Translations under genes and position numbers: made by a program
Shown here: positions 41,504 to 49,703 of the stretch, piece by piece
Numbering within the stretch: position 1 is the stretch's first letter
Layout: every line of letters starts with the position of its first letter
The notes under the pieces: generated by a model
Databases searched by the model: none
The model's input: the letters and a program-made list of their open reading frames with translations, nothing else
Told to the model about the DNA's origin: nothing
NCBI RefSeq assembly: GCF_000520975.1
Contig: NZ_JACB01000014.1
Coordinates: 29,051-93,050, forward strand
Direction: 5' to 3'
DNA: 64,000 nt
Source of the DNA: Aquimarina megaterium XH134
GTDB lineage: Bacteria > Bacteroidota > Bacteroidia > Flavobacteriales > Flavobacteriaceae

Positions 41504-42949
41504 GTGAAGATTTTAGATCGATATATTTTAACAACTTTTGTAAAGACATTTTTCCCGCTCTTTGTAATTATTATGTTTATCCTTTTATTGCAAACAATCT
41601 GGTTGTTTATATCAGAGCTGGCAGGAAAAGATCTCGATTTTTCAGTAATAATAAAATTTTTGACGTTTGCAACACCTAGATTGATTCCCATGGTTTTGCC
41701 ACTAACTATTTTGTTAACGTCTATTATGATTTTTGGGAATTTTGCCGAGAATTATGAGTTTGCCGCGATGAAATCTTCAGGGATATCCTTACAGCGAGCT
41801 ATGAGAACCTTATCTGTTTTTATCTTTTTTGTAGGGATAGGTGCGTTTTTATTTTCAAATACAGTGATCCCGTCCTCGGAGAAAAGATTTATAAATCTTC
41901 GTAAAAATATTGTTAAAGTAAAGCCCGCAATGGTAATAACCCCTAATCAGTTTAACGACTTGGGGGATATAAATATAAAAGTAGCAGAAAAATATGGTGA
42001 TAATGATGAGTTTCTTAGAGATGTTATCATTCATAAGAAAGCTGCTAGACCCGGTAATTTTACAGTTATAAAAGCTGTAGGAGGCGAGTTAAAAGGTAAT
42101 ATCAATTCTGATTTAATCACCTTAATCCTTAATGATGGTAATTATTATGATGAGATTCAACAGAATTCGCCTCAAAAAAGAAATAGATTGCCTTTTGCCA
42201 AAACACATTTTAAAAAATATGTTCTTAATATAGATTTGTCATCCCTGGGTAATGTAGATATGGATGAACAACAATATAGCAAAGGGTATAACATGCTTAA
42301 TGTTAATGAGCTAAAGGATCAGATAGATACATTATCTATTGAGGTTAATAAGAATGTGAAGAATATGACGGTTGAAATTGATAGAATGATTGGATTTGAA
42401 GGGTTAAATAGAAACATTAAAATAGTTGATTCTCTTCCAAAAACAAGTAATGATACATTGCAGATTATAGATTATTTTAATACACTTAAAAAAATACAGA
42501 TATACCAGATTGCTTCGTCTACCGCTGATGGAGTAATAAGAAAACTAAATTCTACTCAAAAAAATCTAAGTTTTAGGAAAAGAGCATTGAATAAATACGA
42601 AATGTCATTGCATGATAAATTTGCTTTAGGAATTTCGTGTATCTTATTGTTCTTTGTTGGAGCTCCTTTGGGAGCTATCATTCGTAAAGGAGGGTTAGGG
42701 CTACCAATAGTTATCGGAGTAGTGCTGTTTTTGACCTATCATTTTATTGGAATCTTCGCTAAAAATAGTGCCGAAGAGGGAGGAATCCCTCCATTTGTGG
42801 GCTCGTGGCTTTCTACATGTATTATATTTCCATTAAGTATATTTCTAACATATAGAGCAACTACAGATCAAGGAATTTTTAATCTGGACACTTTTATTCA
42901 GCCAATAAAGAATTTCTTTGCAAAACGATCTTCTAAAACCAAAAAATAG
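41504..42949 (+). CDS. LptF/LptG family permease
   Basis: A 481-residue inner-membrane protein of the YjgP/YjgQ family, a transmembrane half of the LptBFG ABC exporter that extracts lipopolysaccharide. The N-terminal LDRYILTTFVKTFFPLFVIIMFI is diagnostic. Three hydrophobic segments lie in the first 120 residues, a periplasmic beta-jellyroll domain occupies about 125-360, and three more segments come after about 370 (GISCILLFFVGAPLGAIIRKGGLGLPIVIGVVL near 380-412). The start is GTG 41504-41506, supported by the conserved N-terminus. Only one Lpt permease gene is here; the second and lptB must be elsewhere. ribBA follows after 41 bp. Confidence 0.92.
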   Translation: MKILDRYILTTFVKTFFPLFVIIMFILLLQTIWLFISELAGKDLDFSVIIKFLTFATPRLIPMVLPLTILLTSIMIFGNFAENYEFAAMKSSGISLQRAMRTLSVFIFFVGIGAFLFSNTVIPSSEKRFINLRKNIVKVKPAMVITPNQFNDLGDINIKVAEKYGDNDEFLRDVIIHKKAARPGNFTVIKAVGGELKGNINSDLITLILNDGNYYDEIQQNSPQKRNRLPFAKTHFKKYVLNIDLSSLGNVDMDEQQYSKGYNMLNVNELKDQIDTLSIEVNKNVKNMTVEIDRMIGFEGLNRNIKIVDSLPKTSNDTLQIIDYFNTLKKIQIYQIASSTADGVIRKLNSTQKNLSFRKRALNKYEMSLHDKFALGISCILLFFVGAPLGAIIRKGGLGLPIVIGVVLFLTYHFIGIFAKNSAEEGGIPPFVGSWLSTCIIFPLSIFLTYRATTDQGIFNLDTFIQPIKNFFAKRSSKTKK

Positions 42950-42990
42950 ATTTCTTTTTAAATATCTTTGCCGGTAATAAATTTAAGAGT

Positions 42991-44148
42991 ATGATTATGT
43001 CACAAGCAACTAATACCACAAACAAAACGAAACTGAATACCATTCAAGAAGCCATTGAAGACATTAGGCAGGGAAAGGTGATTATTGTGGTAGATGATGA
43101 AGATCGTGAAAATGAAGGAGATTTTATTGCTGCGGCAGAGAAAGTAACTCCAGAGATGATCAATTTTATGGCAACCCATGGCCGCGGATTGATTTGTGCT
43201 CCACTTACAAAAGATCGTTGTGAGGAGTTAAATCTCGATATGATGGTGCAGAACAATACTGTATTACACGAGACTCAATTTACTGTATCGGTAGATTTAA
43301 TAGGGCATGGATGTACCACAGGAATTTCTGTGCACGATAGAGCCAAAACCATAAATGCATTAATCAAGGAAGATACAAAACCTCACGACCTGGGAAGACC
43401 AGGGCATATTTTCCCGCTCAAGGCGAAAAATGGAGGAGTATTAAGACGTACAGGGCATACTGAAGCGGCTGTAGATTTAGCAAGACTTGCAGGTTTTAAA
43501 CCGGCAGGGATTTTGGTCGAAATTTTGAACGAAGATGGTACTATGGCGCGTTTACCTCAATTAGTAGAGGTTGCCAAGAAATTTGATCTTAAATTAATAT
43601 CGATAGAAGATCTGGTAGCATATCGTATGCAGCATGATTCTCTGATCGAGAAAAAAGAAGATTTTGATATTACTACACGTTTTGGAAATTATAGACTTAG
43701 GGCGTATAAGCAAACAACTAATGATCAAGTGCATATTGCCTTAACATTGGGTTCTTGGAAAGAAAATGAACCTGTACTTACCAGAATCAATTCTACATTA
43801 TTTAATAATGATATTCTGGGGACACTAACCAATAATGCCGATAAACGCCTGGATGCTATGTTTCAGCGTATTAATAGCGAAGGTAAAGGGGCGATAATTT
43901 TTATTAATCAAGAAAGCCAATCGCTTAACCTTTTAGGGCGTTTAAGTGCTTTAAAAGAAATTCAAAATGGAAAAGATGTCGTAAAAGCACCAAAAATAGC
44001 TATGGATAGCAAAGATTTTGGTATTGGAGCACAAATTTTACATGATATTAATATTCATAAACTACGATTAGTTTCTAATACGGTACAACAAAAACGTGTC
44101 GGAATGATTGGATACGGATTAGAAATCGTAGACTATGTAGGGTATTAA
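42991..44148 (+). CDS. ribBA: RibBA: DHBP synthase with a degenerate GTP cyclohydrolase II domain
   Basis: A 385-residue riboflavin-synthesis protein. The N-terminal domain (about 15-210) is a complete 3,4-dihydroxy-2-butanone 4-phosphate synthase with [13 protein letters not shown] near 34-46, [12 protein letters not shown] near 61-72, and the [20 protein letters not shown] and [13 protein letters not shown] motifs. The C-terminal domain has the fold of GTP cyclohydrolase II but lacks the three zinc-ligand Cys residues and the GHxCDCGxQL and RQEGRGIGL motifs; the corresponding places read [11 protein letters not shown] and [11 protein letters not shown]. It should therefore be inactive as a cyclohydrolase, perhaps kept for structure. 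Translation could also begin at ATG 42997. Confidence 0.92.
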   Translation: MIMSQATNTTNKTKLNTIQEAIEDIRQGKVIIVVDDEDRENEGDFIAAAEKVTPEMINFMATHGRGLICAPLTKDRCEELNLDMMVQNNTVLHETQFTVSVDLIGHGCTTGISVHDRAKTINALIKEDTKPHDLGRPGHIFPLKAKNGGVLRRTGHTEAAVDLARLAGFKPAGILVEILNEDGTMARLPQLVEVAKKFDLKLISIEDLVAYRMQHDSLIEKKEDFDITTRFGNYRLRAYKQTTNDQVHIALTLGSWKENEPVLTRINSTLFNNDILGTLTNNADKRLDAMFQRINSEGKGAIIFINQESQSLNLLGRLSALKEIQNGKDVVKAPKIAMDSKDFGIGAQILHDINIHKLRLVSNTVQQKRVGMIGYGLEIVDYVGY

Positions 44149-44164
44149 ATAGATACCTTATATC

Positions 44165-45370
44165 TTATAATACACTTTTTACAAGGACACCTTTTAAAGC
44201 TTCAACCATTTTTGAGGCTCTATTTGCTACTTCTGTTTCAGACCAATTTAACTTGATTAAGCAAGAAATAGTACGACCCATCCATAGATCGCTTGCATCA
44301 AACGGCCTATTGTTTTTTTGTAGCCCTGATTGTATTTCCTGAGAAAACTTACTAAGAGATTTTTGTTCTAAAAGGTGCTCCCATTTTTTATAGTAATGCC
44401 AATTATTGTCGAACCAATAAAAACAAGCATCTACACCATTTTCTCCCAAGGCTTTATGTGCTTTTCTGGCTATATCTTCTGTAGGTAAAAATATATTTAG
44501 AAAGGAATAATTTTCTACCCCTGTTTCTGGCACTCTTCTAAAGGAAACTTCGGGAACTTCTGCCAGAGCATTGCGTAGTATAGTATAATTTTTTTCTTGG
44601 ATTGTTAATGTATGATCTAATTTTCTTAGCTGTGCAATCCCCACTGCTGCATTTAATTCAGATAACCTATAGTTATATCCTAAGAAAGGATGTGTTTCTG
44701 CACCACGATCATTACCAACATGATCGTGACCATGATCCTGGTATTTGTGTGCTCGATCTGCAAATGTTTCAGAGTTGGTAATGATACCACCACCTTCACC
44801 GCAGGTAATTGTTTTAACGTAATCAAAAGAAAAACAACCCAAATCTCCATAACTTCCTAATGGTTTTCCATCGTAAGTAGCTCCGATAGCCTGGCAAGCA
44901 TCTTCTAATAGAATAAGGTTATGTTTATCACTAATTGCTTTTAACGCGCCAAGATCTGCCATAGATCCGCACATATGCACAGGCATAATTGCTTTAGTTT
45001 TAGGAGTGATTGATGCTTCAACAGCTTTAGGGTCTAAGGTAAGTGTGTCGTCTATATCACATAGTACTGGGATCGCTCCAACAGATAATATAGCTTCAAA
45101 ACTTGCTACAAAAGTAAATGTAGGCATGATTACCTCATCTCCAGATCCTATACCGGCACATGCCAATGCAACTGTTAAAGCCGCCGTTCCGCTAGAAACT
45201 ACCTGAGCATATTTGGATTGCATTCTGCTTGCTAAATCTCTTTCTAATTCTAATGCTTTATAATGACCATTTCTCATAGGATCAAATCCATATCGCATTA
45301 AAACTCCATTATCTAAAACATCCTGAACTTCTTTTTGTTCTTCTGCACCAAATAACTCAAATCCTGGCAT
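44165..45370 (-). CDS. DegT/DnrJ/EryC1/StrS family PLP aminotransferase
   Basis: A 401-residue sugar aminotransferase. SSGTAALTVALACAG near 59-73, MPTFTFVAS near 82-90, EDACQAIGA near 156-164 with the PLP-stacking Asp/Ala, and Lys186 in FDYVKTITCGEGGG as the Schiff-base Lys. These enzymes add an amino group to nucleotide-linked keto sugars or related acids for surface polysaccharides; one relative makes 8-amino-Kdo for lipopolysaccharide. The lone position, with no sugar-nucleotide dehydratase near, makes a housekeeping envelope role more likely than an O-antigen island (inference). It converges on ribBA with 16 bp between stops. Confidence 0.88.
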   Translation of the reverse strand: MPGFELFGAEEQKEVQDVLDNGVLMRYGFDPMRNGHYKALELERDLASRMQSKYAQVVSSGTAALTVALACAGIGSGDEVIMPTFTFVASFEAILSVGAIPVLCDIDDTLTLDPKAVEASITPKTKAIMPVHMCGSMADLGALKAISDKHNLILLEDACQAIGATYDGKPLGSYGDLGCFSFDYVKTITCGEGGGIITNSETFADRAHKYQDHGHDHVGNDRGAETHPFLGYNYRLSELNAAVGIAQLRKLDHTLTIQEKNYTILRNALAEVPEVSFRRVPETGVENYSFLNIFLPTEDIARKAHKALGENGVDACFYWFDNNWHYYKKWEHLLEQKSLSKFSQEIQSGLQKNNRPFDASDLWMGRTISCLIKLNWSETEVANRASKMVEALKGVLVKSVL

Positions 45371-45402
45371 AAGTATAGTGTTAAATTAAAAACTCTTTCC
45401 AG

Positions 45403-45410
45403 CAAAAATA
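45403..45410 (-). promoter_or_regulatory. -7 box TATTTTTG inside a hairpin
   Basis: A minus-strand match to TAnnTTTG, 33 bp before the DegT start. It lies in the loop between inverted repeats AAAACTCTTT (about 45389-45398) and AAAGAGTTTT (45415-45424), so the -7 region may be accessible only in one conformation or flanked by an operator. Confidence 0.4.
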
Positions 45411-45512
45411 CCGAAAAGAGTTTTGATTTTACAGTGGTTATTCTAGATTTTTTTGATTATACCGATACTTAATATTTTTTGTAGTGTTAGTTTAAATGTA
45501 AGAAACCAAAAC

Positions 45513-46142
45513 TTAGAAGGTAATGATAGTATCTGTAATTGGGCGTCTTACTTTTTTTAACTCAGAAAACATATCATCTTCTGCTCGATACCCAATTGGT
45601 AATACCAGTACCGATGTTAACCCTAAGTCATTAAGATTAAGGAGTTCATCGTATTTTTCTGGTATAAAACCTTCCATAGGACAAGAATCTATTTTTTCGA
45701 TCGCACATACGGTAAGTATATTTCCCAGTGCCAAATATGCTTGTTTTGCAGCCCAGTTTGATATCTCTTCGGGAGATTTATAAGTAAAAGAATCTACGAG
45801 TTGTTCTTTAAAAGGTTTTAATATTTCTTCGGGAGTATCCCTTATCTCTTTTACAGTATCAAAATACTTGGATATGTATTGTTCTCCAATTGTTTTTTCG
45901 ATACAAAATACTAATACATGAGACGCATCAGCAACTTGTTGTTGATTCCAGGAATGTGTGGTGAGTTCTTTTTGCAAGTCTTTATTCTTAATTACCACTA
46001 GTTTTAATGGTTGTAAGCCATATGAGGTGGCAGTAAGGTTAAAAGCTTCCGTTAGTGTATCTATTTTTTCCTGAGAAACAATTTGCTTAGTATCGAATTT
46101 TTTGGTGGCATAACGCCAATGTAAACTTTCTATAATATCCAT
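45513..46142 (-). CDS. Nitroreductase family NAD(P)H oxidoreductase
   Basis: A 209-residue FMN-dependent oxidoreductase. It starts MDIIESLHWRYATKKFDTKQIVSQEKIDTLTEAFNLT, the usual first helix with the Arg/Lys that binds the FMN phosphate, then TSYGLQPLKLVVIKNKDLQKEL near 33-54. The AKQAYLALGNILTVCAIEKIDSCPMEGF segment near 132-160 is typical of NfnB/YdgI-like proteins. The substrate may be a quinone or nitroaromatic; no specificity can be read. It is divergent from a thioesterase gene with matching divergent -7 boxes. Confidence 0.88.
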   Translation of the reverse strand: MDIIESLHWRYATKKFDTKQIVSQEKIDTLTEAFNLTATSYGLQPLKLVVIKNKDLQKELTTHSWNQQQVADASHVLVFCIEKTIGEQYISKYFDTVKEIRDTPEEILKPFKEQLVDSFTYKSPEEISNWAAKQAYLALGNILTVCAIEKIDSCPMEGFIPEKYDELLNLNDLGLTSVLVLPIGYRAEDDMFSELKKVRRPITDTIITF

Positions 46143-46165
46143 TCGAAGTTTTTTTAAGTATAAGG

Positions 46166-46173
46166 CAAAGATA
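46166..46173 (-). promoter_or_regulatory. -7 box TATCTTTG of the nitroreductase gene
   Basis: A minus-strand match to TAnnTTTG, 24 bp upstream of the nitroreductase start. Its partner on the plus strand is 13 bp away. Confidence 0.5.
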
Positions 46174-46186
46174 GTATGATAAGATT

Positions 46187-46194
46187 TACCTTTG
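46187..46194 (+). promoter_or_regulatory. -7 box TACCTTTG of the thioesterase gene
   Basis: A plus-strand match to TAnnTTTG, 39 bp upstream of ATG 46233, giving a transcription start near 46201. The two opposed boxes are close enough to compete. Confidence 0.5.
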
Positions 46195-46232
46195 ACAGAT
46201 AAAATGATAAGAAAAAACTATATCACAATTGT

Positions 46233-46625
46233 ATGAATGCTATAGAAGAATTAATTAATAAATCTGAAACAAGAATCTTTAAAGCAGTGTTTCCTAATAC
46301 GACCAACCATTACGAAACTTTGTTTGGTGGTACGGCATTACAGCTTATGGACGAAGTATCTTTTATTTGTGCTACTCGTTTTAGTAGAAAAAAAGTAGTT
46401 ACCATATCTACAGATAAAATTGATTTTGAAAAACCAATACCCGAAGGAACCATTGTAGAACTTGTAGCAAGAATTGCAGAAGTAGGTAGAACCAGTTGTT
46501 TGGTAAAAGTCGATATTTACAAAGAAGATATGTATAGCTATGATAGAGAACTAGCAGTTACTGGACACTTTAAGTTTGTGGCTATAGATAATAATAAAAA
46601 TCCAATTCCTATAGTTGACAAATAG
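46233..46625 (+). CDS. Hotdog-fold acyl-CoA thioesterase
   Basis: A 130-residue hotdog protein of the YciA/BFIT type. NHYETLFGGTALQLMDEVSFICATRF near 26-51 is the central helix, with the catalytic Asp/Asn region LMDEV; KVVTISTDKIDFEKPIPEGTIVELVARI near 54-81 is the dimer strand. It hydrolyses acyl-CoA thioesters in the cytosol; chain length is unknown. The gene converges on the lrp gene, with 21 bp between stops. Confidence 0.88.
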   Translation: MNAIEELINKSETRIFKAVFPNTTNHYETLFGGTALQLMDEVSFICATRFSRKKVVTISTDKIDFEKPIPEGTIVELVARIAEVGRTSCLVKVDIYKEDMYSYDRELAVTGHFKFVAIDNNKNPIPIVDK

Positions 46626-46646
46626 TACTTTTTGGACTAACTATTT

Positions 46647-47117
46647 TTAATTTCCAGATTCAAAAATAGAAAGATTGCATACGCATTCATCATAAAAAAT
46701 CATAGCCGTTTCTATATGGTCTATGTAACTAAAGTTTGCTAATTTATCAAGAATAAAAGATCTAAGATCATCAGAATCTTTTACTCCAATGTGAATCATA
46801 AAGTCAGTATCTCCTGCCATATGATAAAACTTAATAACCCCCTTAAGTGTTCGTATTCTTTTGATAAAAGAATTTATAATTTCTCTTTCATGCTTTTTTA
46901 AACGTATAGCTACTATTACTTGCACATTGATTCCTAATTTTTTTAAATTAAGATCAGCATTAAAAGCTTTAAAAAAACCTTCTCTGGTTAATCTTTTTAA
47001 TCGTTCATGACAAGTAGAGGGGGCAATATCTAACTCTGCAGCTACCTCTTTGTTTGAAAGCCGAGCATTATTTTGTAATAGGTTCAAAATCTGAATATCC
47101 TTCTGATCTAACTTCAT
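46647..47117 (-). CDS. Lrp/AsnC family transcriptional regulator
   Basis: A 156-residue feast/famine regulator. The AsnC-type helix-turn-helix (about 1-60, with LDQKDIQILNLLQNNARLSNKEVAAELDIAPSTCHERLKRL in the first 45) is followed by a RAM ligand-binding domain (about 65-150). Such proteins bind amino acids and palindromic sites. It is divergent from the homoserine dehydrogenase operon, 116 bp away, and a perfect palindrome lies between them (47162-47180). It probably senses a substrate or product of the operon and controls it and itself, which is inference. Confidence 0.92.
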   Translation of the reverse strand: MKLDQKDIQILNLLQNNARLSNKEVAAELDIAPSTCHERLKRLTREGFFKAFNADLNLKKLGINVQVIVAIRLKKHEREIINSFIKRIRTLKGVIKFYHMAGDTDFMIHIGVKDSDDLRSFILDKLANFSYIDHIETAMIFYDECVCNLSIFESGN

Positions 47118-47161
47118 ATTTACTATCTATTTAGAATTTATTTCGTTTTTACTGAAATTTA

Positions 47162-47180
47162 ATATGAATATAATTCATAT
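47162..47180. promoter_or_regulatory. Perfect palindrome, probable Lrp operator
   Basis: ATATGAAT at 47162-47169 and ATTCATAT at 47173-47180, separated by ATA: a perfect 19 bp dyad between the divergent lrp and hom genes, the position and symmetry expected for an Lrp/AsnC dimer site. The dyad is 53 bp upstream of the hom ATG and 44 bp upstream of the lrp ATG. Confidence 0.6.
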
Positions 47181-47233
47181 AATTTGTAAATATAGTGAAT
47201 TTTGTTCGTGAACTTATAAAATTAAATTCAAAA

Positions 47234-48244
47234 ATGAATATAGGTATAATAGGGTTGGGTACCGTAAGTAGAGGTTTTTTAGAAATTCTGGAACAAAAAA
47301 CAGATTGGATTTCTCAAAAATTTGGAAGTGATATCAAGGTTGTAGCTGTCAAAGATATTGCAAGAGGAAACATATATAATCCCCAGGGAATAAATATTAG
47401 TGAACTTTTAGATAAACTAAATAATGGGGAAAAGATAAGTGATACTTCATTAAAAGATGGAGACTCTCTTTCTGAAATAGATAGTGTAGACCTTATTGTA
47501 GAGGCAACATATAGTGATTATACAACAGGAGATCCTGCATATACTTTTATCAAAGATGCTCTTACAAACGGTAAGCATGTAGTTACTACAAATAAAGGAC
47601 CGGTTGCATTGCATTATACAGAGCTAAATAAGTTAGCAAATGATAATCAGGTGATGTTACGATATGAAGGTACTGTATTAAGTGGTACTCCTACATTTTC
47701 ATTAATTGAAGAATGCCTTGCCGGAGATGATATCGTAAGTATACGAGGAATTCTTAATGGTACAAGTAATTATATACTATCAAAAATGTCTCAGGGAGAC
47801 TCTTTTGAAAATGCGTTAGGAGTTGCTCAGGAAAAAGGATATGCAGAAGCAGACCCTACTAATGATGTTAAGGGATATGATGCAAGAGGAAAAGTAGCTA
47901 TACTTTCTCATAAAGTTTTTGGTGTTGATCTGGGATTAGATAACATACCTACCGTAGGTATAGATACTATTTCTAAAGAACAGCTGGATACTGCAAAAAA
48001 AGAAGGGAAAAATATTCGCCTTGTAGGTAGCTTAACAAAAACTGGAAAAGCTATAGAGGCAAGAGTACAGCCAGAAGCTTTGGATAACGAAGATGCGCTA
48101 TCAAATATTGGAGGTGTTACTAATGCAATAGAAGTCTCTACTGCATATTTAGGAAAACTTATGGTCACAGGACCCGGAGCCGGGAAGCTTGAAACTGGTT
48201 ACTCTGTATTCTCAGATGTATTATCTATAATTAAAAATAGTTGA
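47234..48244 (+). CDS. hom: Homoserine dehydrogenase, ACT-less
   Basis: A 336-residue NAD(P)-dependent oxidoreductase starting at ATG 47234; the upstream in-frame GTG at 47195 would add 13 residues before the nucleotide-binding motif IGIIGLGTVSRG and overlap the probable promoter. Catalytic-domain hallmarks are VVTTNKGPVALHYTELNKLA near 113-132, GTVLSGTPTFSLIEECLAGDDIVSIRGILNGTSNYIL near 142-178, and AEADPTNDVKGYDARGKVAI near 200-219. The protein stops right after the catalytic domain and has neither the C-terminal ACT domain of biosynthetic enzymes nor the aspartokinase part of ThrA. Together with the linked aldehyde dehydrogenase this suggests a catabolic or non-allosteric role, converting homoserine to aspartate semialdehyde. 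Confidence 0.88.
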   Translation: MNIGIIGLGTVSRGFLEILEQKTDWISQKFGSDIKVVAVKDIARGNIYNPQGINISELLDKLNNGEKISDTSLKDGDSLSEIDSVDLIVEATYSDYTTGDPAYTFIKDALTNGKHVVTTNKGPVALHYTELNKLANDNQVMLRYEGTVLSGTPTFSLIEECLAGDDIVSIRGILNGTSNYILSKMSQGDSFENALGVAQEKGYAEADPTNDVKGYDARGKVAILSHKVFGVDLGLDNIPTVGIDTISKEQLDTAKKEGKNIRLVGSLTKTGKAIEARVQPEALDNEDALSNIGGVTNAIEVSTAYLGKLMVTGPGAGKLETGYSVFSDVLSIIKNS

Positions 48245-48247
48245 GGT

Positions 48248-49690
48248 ATGATAAGCACTTTAGATAAGATTGATACTATGAAAATGTTGATTGGAGAAAA
48301 TTGGATAGAAAGCTCAACAAAATTACCGGTATTAAATCCGTATTCAGGAAAAGAGATGTACGCTGTTTCTTGTGCTGATGCAGATCATGTGCAGAAGGCT
48401 TTAAAATCTGCAGAGTTAGGAAAAGAGATATCAAGAAATCTATCACCTTATGATAGAAGTGAAATTATCGCCAGAGTAGTTGTTTTCTTAAAAGAAAGGA
48501 AAGAAGAATTTACTCAAATCATAGTAAACGAGGGAGTTAAAACCAAAATTGAAGCTGCCAAAGAAGTAGATAGATGTATCAATACATTAACTCTTTGTAG
48601 TGAAGAGGCCAAAAGACTTACGGGAGAAACTGTGCCTTTTAGCGCATTTGCCGGGGCCGCTTCGAGAACAGGGTATTATGTACACGACCCAATTGGTATC
48701 ATTACTGCAATTACACCGTTTAATGATCCCCTTAATTTGGTGGCTCATAAATTAGGCCCTGCAATAGCCTCGGGTAATGCGGTTATACTTAAACCGTCAG
48801 ATTTCACTCCAATTTCTGCAATAAAACTAAGTGAGTTGTTTCTAGAGGCTGGTTTACCTTATCATATTCTAAATATCATAACCGGGCCGGTAAGTAATTT
48901 TGGGAATACATTAATTACAGACTCGCGTATTAACATGGTAAGTTTTACAGGGGGGACAAAATCCGGAGAGGCGATCATAAAAGCTGCTGGAATTAAAAAA
49001 GTAGCGATGGAACTTGGTTCGAGCTCTCCGGTAATAGTCATGGATGATGTTGATATAGATGCCGTTGCAGAAAACTGCATAGAAGGTATGATATGGGCAG
49101 CGGGCCAAAACTGTGTAGGCGTAAAACGAATGTATGTTCATGATGCGATCTATGATGCGTTCAAAGAAAAAGTAATTACCCTGGCGAAATCAGTAAAAAT
49201 AGGTGACCCAAGTGATGCTAATACAGATATGGGACCTATTATTACTCAAGAAGCAATTGGTGTTATAGAGAACTCAATTTCCGATTTAAAAAATTCTGGT
49301 TACCAGGTTTTATGTGGAGGAAACCGGGTAGGTAACGCTTTTGAAGCAACACTCATCGAAGGAAACCATGACCATCCCCTAAATGGTAAACAAGAAATCT
49401 TTGGACCTGTAGCAACAATTTCCAGAATAAGCTCATTAGAAGAAGGTATTAAAGCAAGTAATGATTCTCCTTACGGATTACATGCAGGAATTTTTACAAA
49501 TTCGATCGAAGCAGCATTTAAGGCAGTTAACCAATTGCAGTGCGGTGGAGTTATGGTTAATGATTCTTCTGATTACCGAATCGATATGATGCCTTTTGGC
49601 GGAATTAAACAAAGTGGTATTGGCCGGGAAGGCGTAAAATCTGCTATACGGGAAATGACCACAACTAAAATTGCATGTTTTAACCTTTAA
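48248..49690 (+). CDS. Aldehyde dehydrogenase family protein
   Basis: A 480-residue NAD(P)-dependent enzyme with the full catalytic set: Asn159 in PFNDPLN, Glu255 in MELGSSSP and nucleophilic Cys289 in AAGQNCVGVKR. The PFNDPLNLVAHKLGPAIASGNA block near 157-178 resembles lactaldehyde, sulfoacetaldehyde or phosphonoacetaldehyde dehydrogenases more than long-chain types. It begins 3 bp after the homoserine dehydrogenase stop, so the two are a unit. A plausible substrate is therefore aspartate semialdehyde made by the upstream enzyme, giving aspartate; this is inference from position. Confidence 0.9.
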   Translation: MISTLDKIDTMKMLIGENWIESSTKLPVLNPYSGKEMYAVSCADADHVQKALKSAELGKEISRNLSPYDRSEIIARVVVFLKERKEEFTQIIVNEGVKTKIEAAKEVDRCINTLTLCSEEAKRLTGETVPFSAFAGAASRTGYYVHDPIGIITAITPFNDPLNLVAHKLGPAIASGNAVILKPSDFTPISAIKLSELFLEAGLPYHILNIITGPVSNFGNTLITDSRINMVSFTGGTKSGEAIIKAAGIKKVAMELGSSSPVIVMDDVDIDAVAENCIEGMIWAAGQNCVGVKRMYVHDAIYDAFKEKVITLAKSVKIGDPSDANTDMGPIITQEAIGVIENSISDLKNSGYQVLCGGNRVGNAFEATLIEGNHDHPLNGKQEIFGPVATISRISSLEEGIKASNDSPYGLHAGIFTNSIEAAFKAVNQLQCGGVMVNDSSDYRIDMMPFGGIKQSGIGREGVKSAIREMTTTKIACFNL

Positions 49691-49703
49691 ATAAATAATA
49701 GAT

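Noticed and set aside
42950..42990. FMN riboswitch ahead of ribBA
   Set aside because: The gap to the Lpt permease is only 41 bp, too short for the riboswitch, and no conserved FMN-element sequence is present.
47195..47233. GTG start extending homoserine dehydrogenase by 13 residues
   Set aside because: The Rossmann motif normally begins within the first few residues and the ATG at 47234 gives that; the GTG lies in the likely promoter region.
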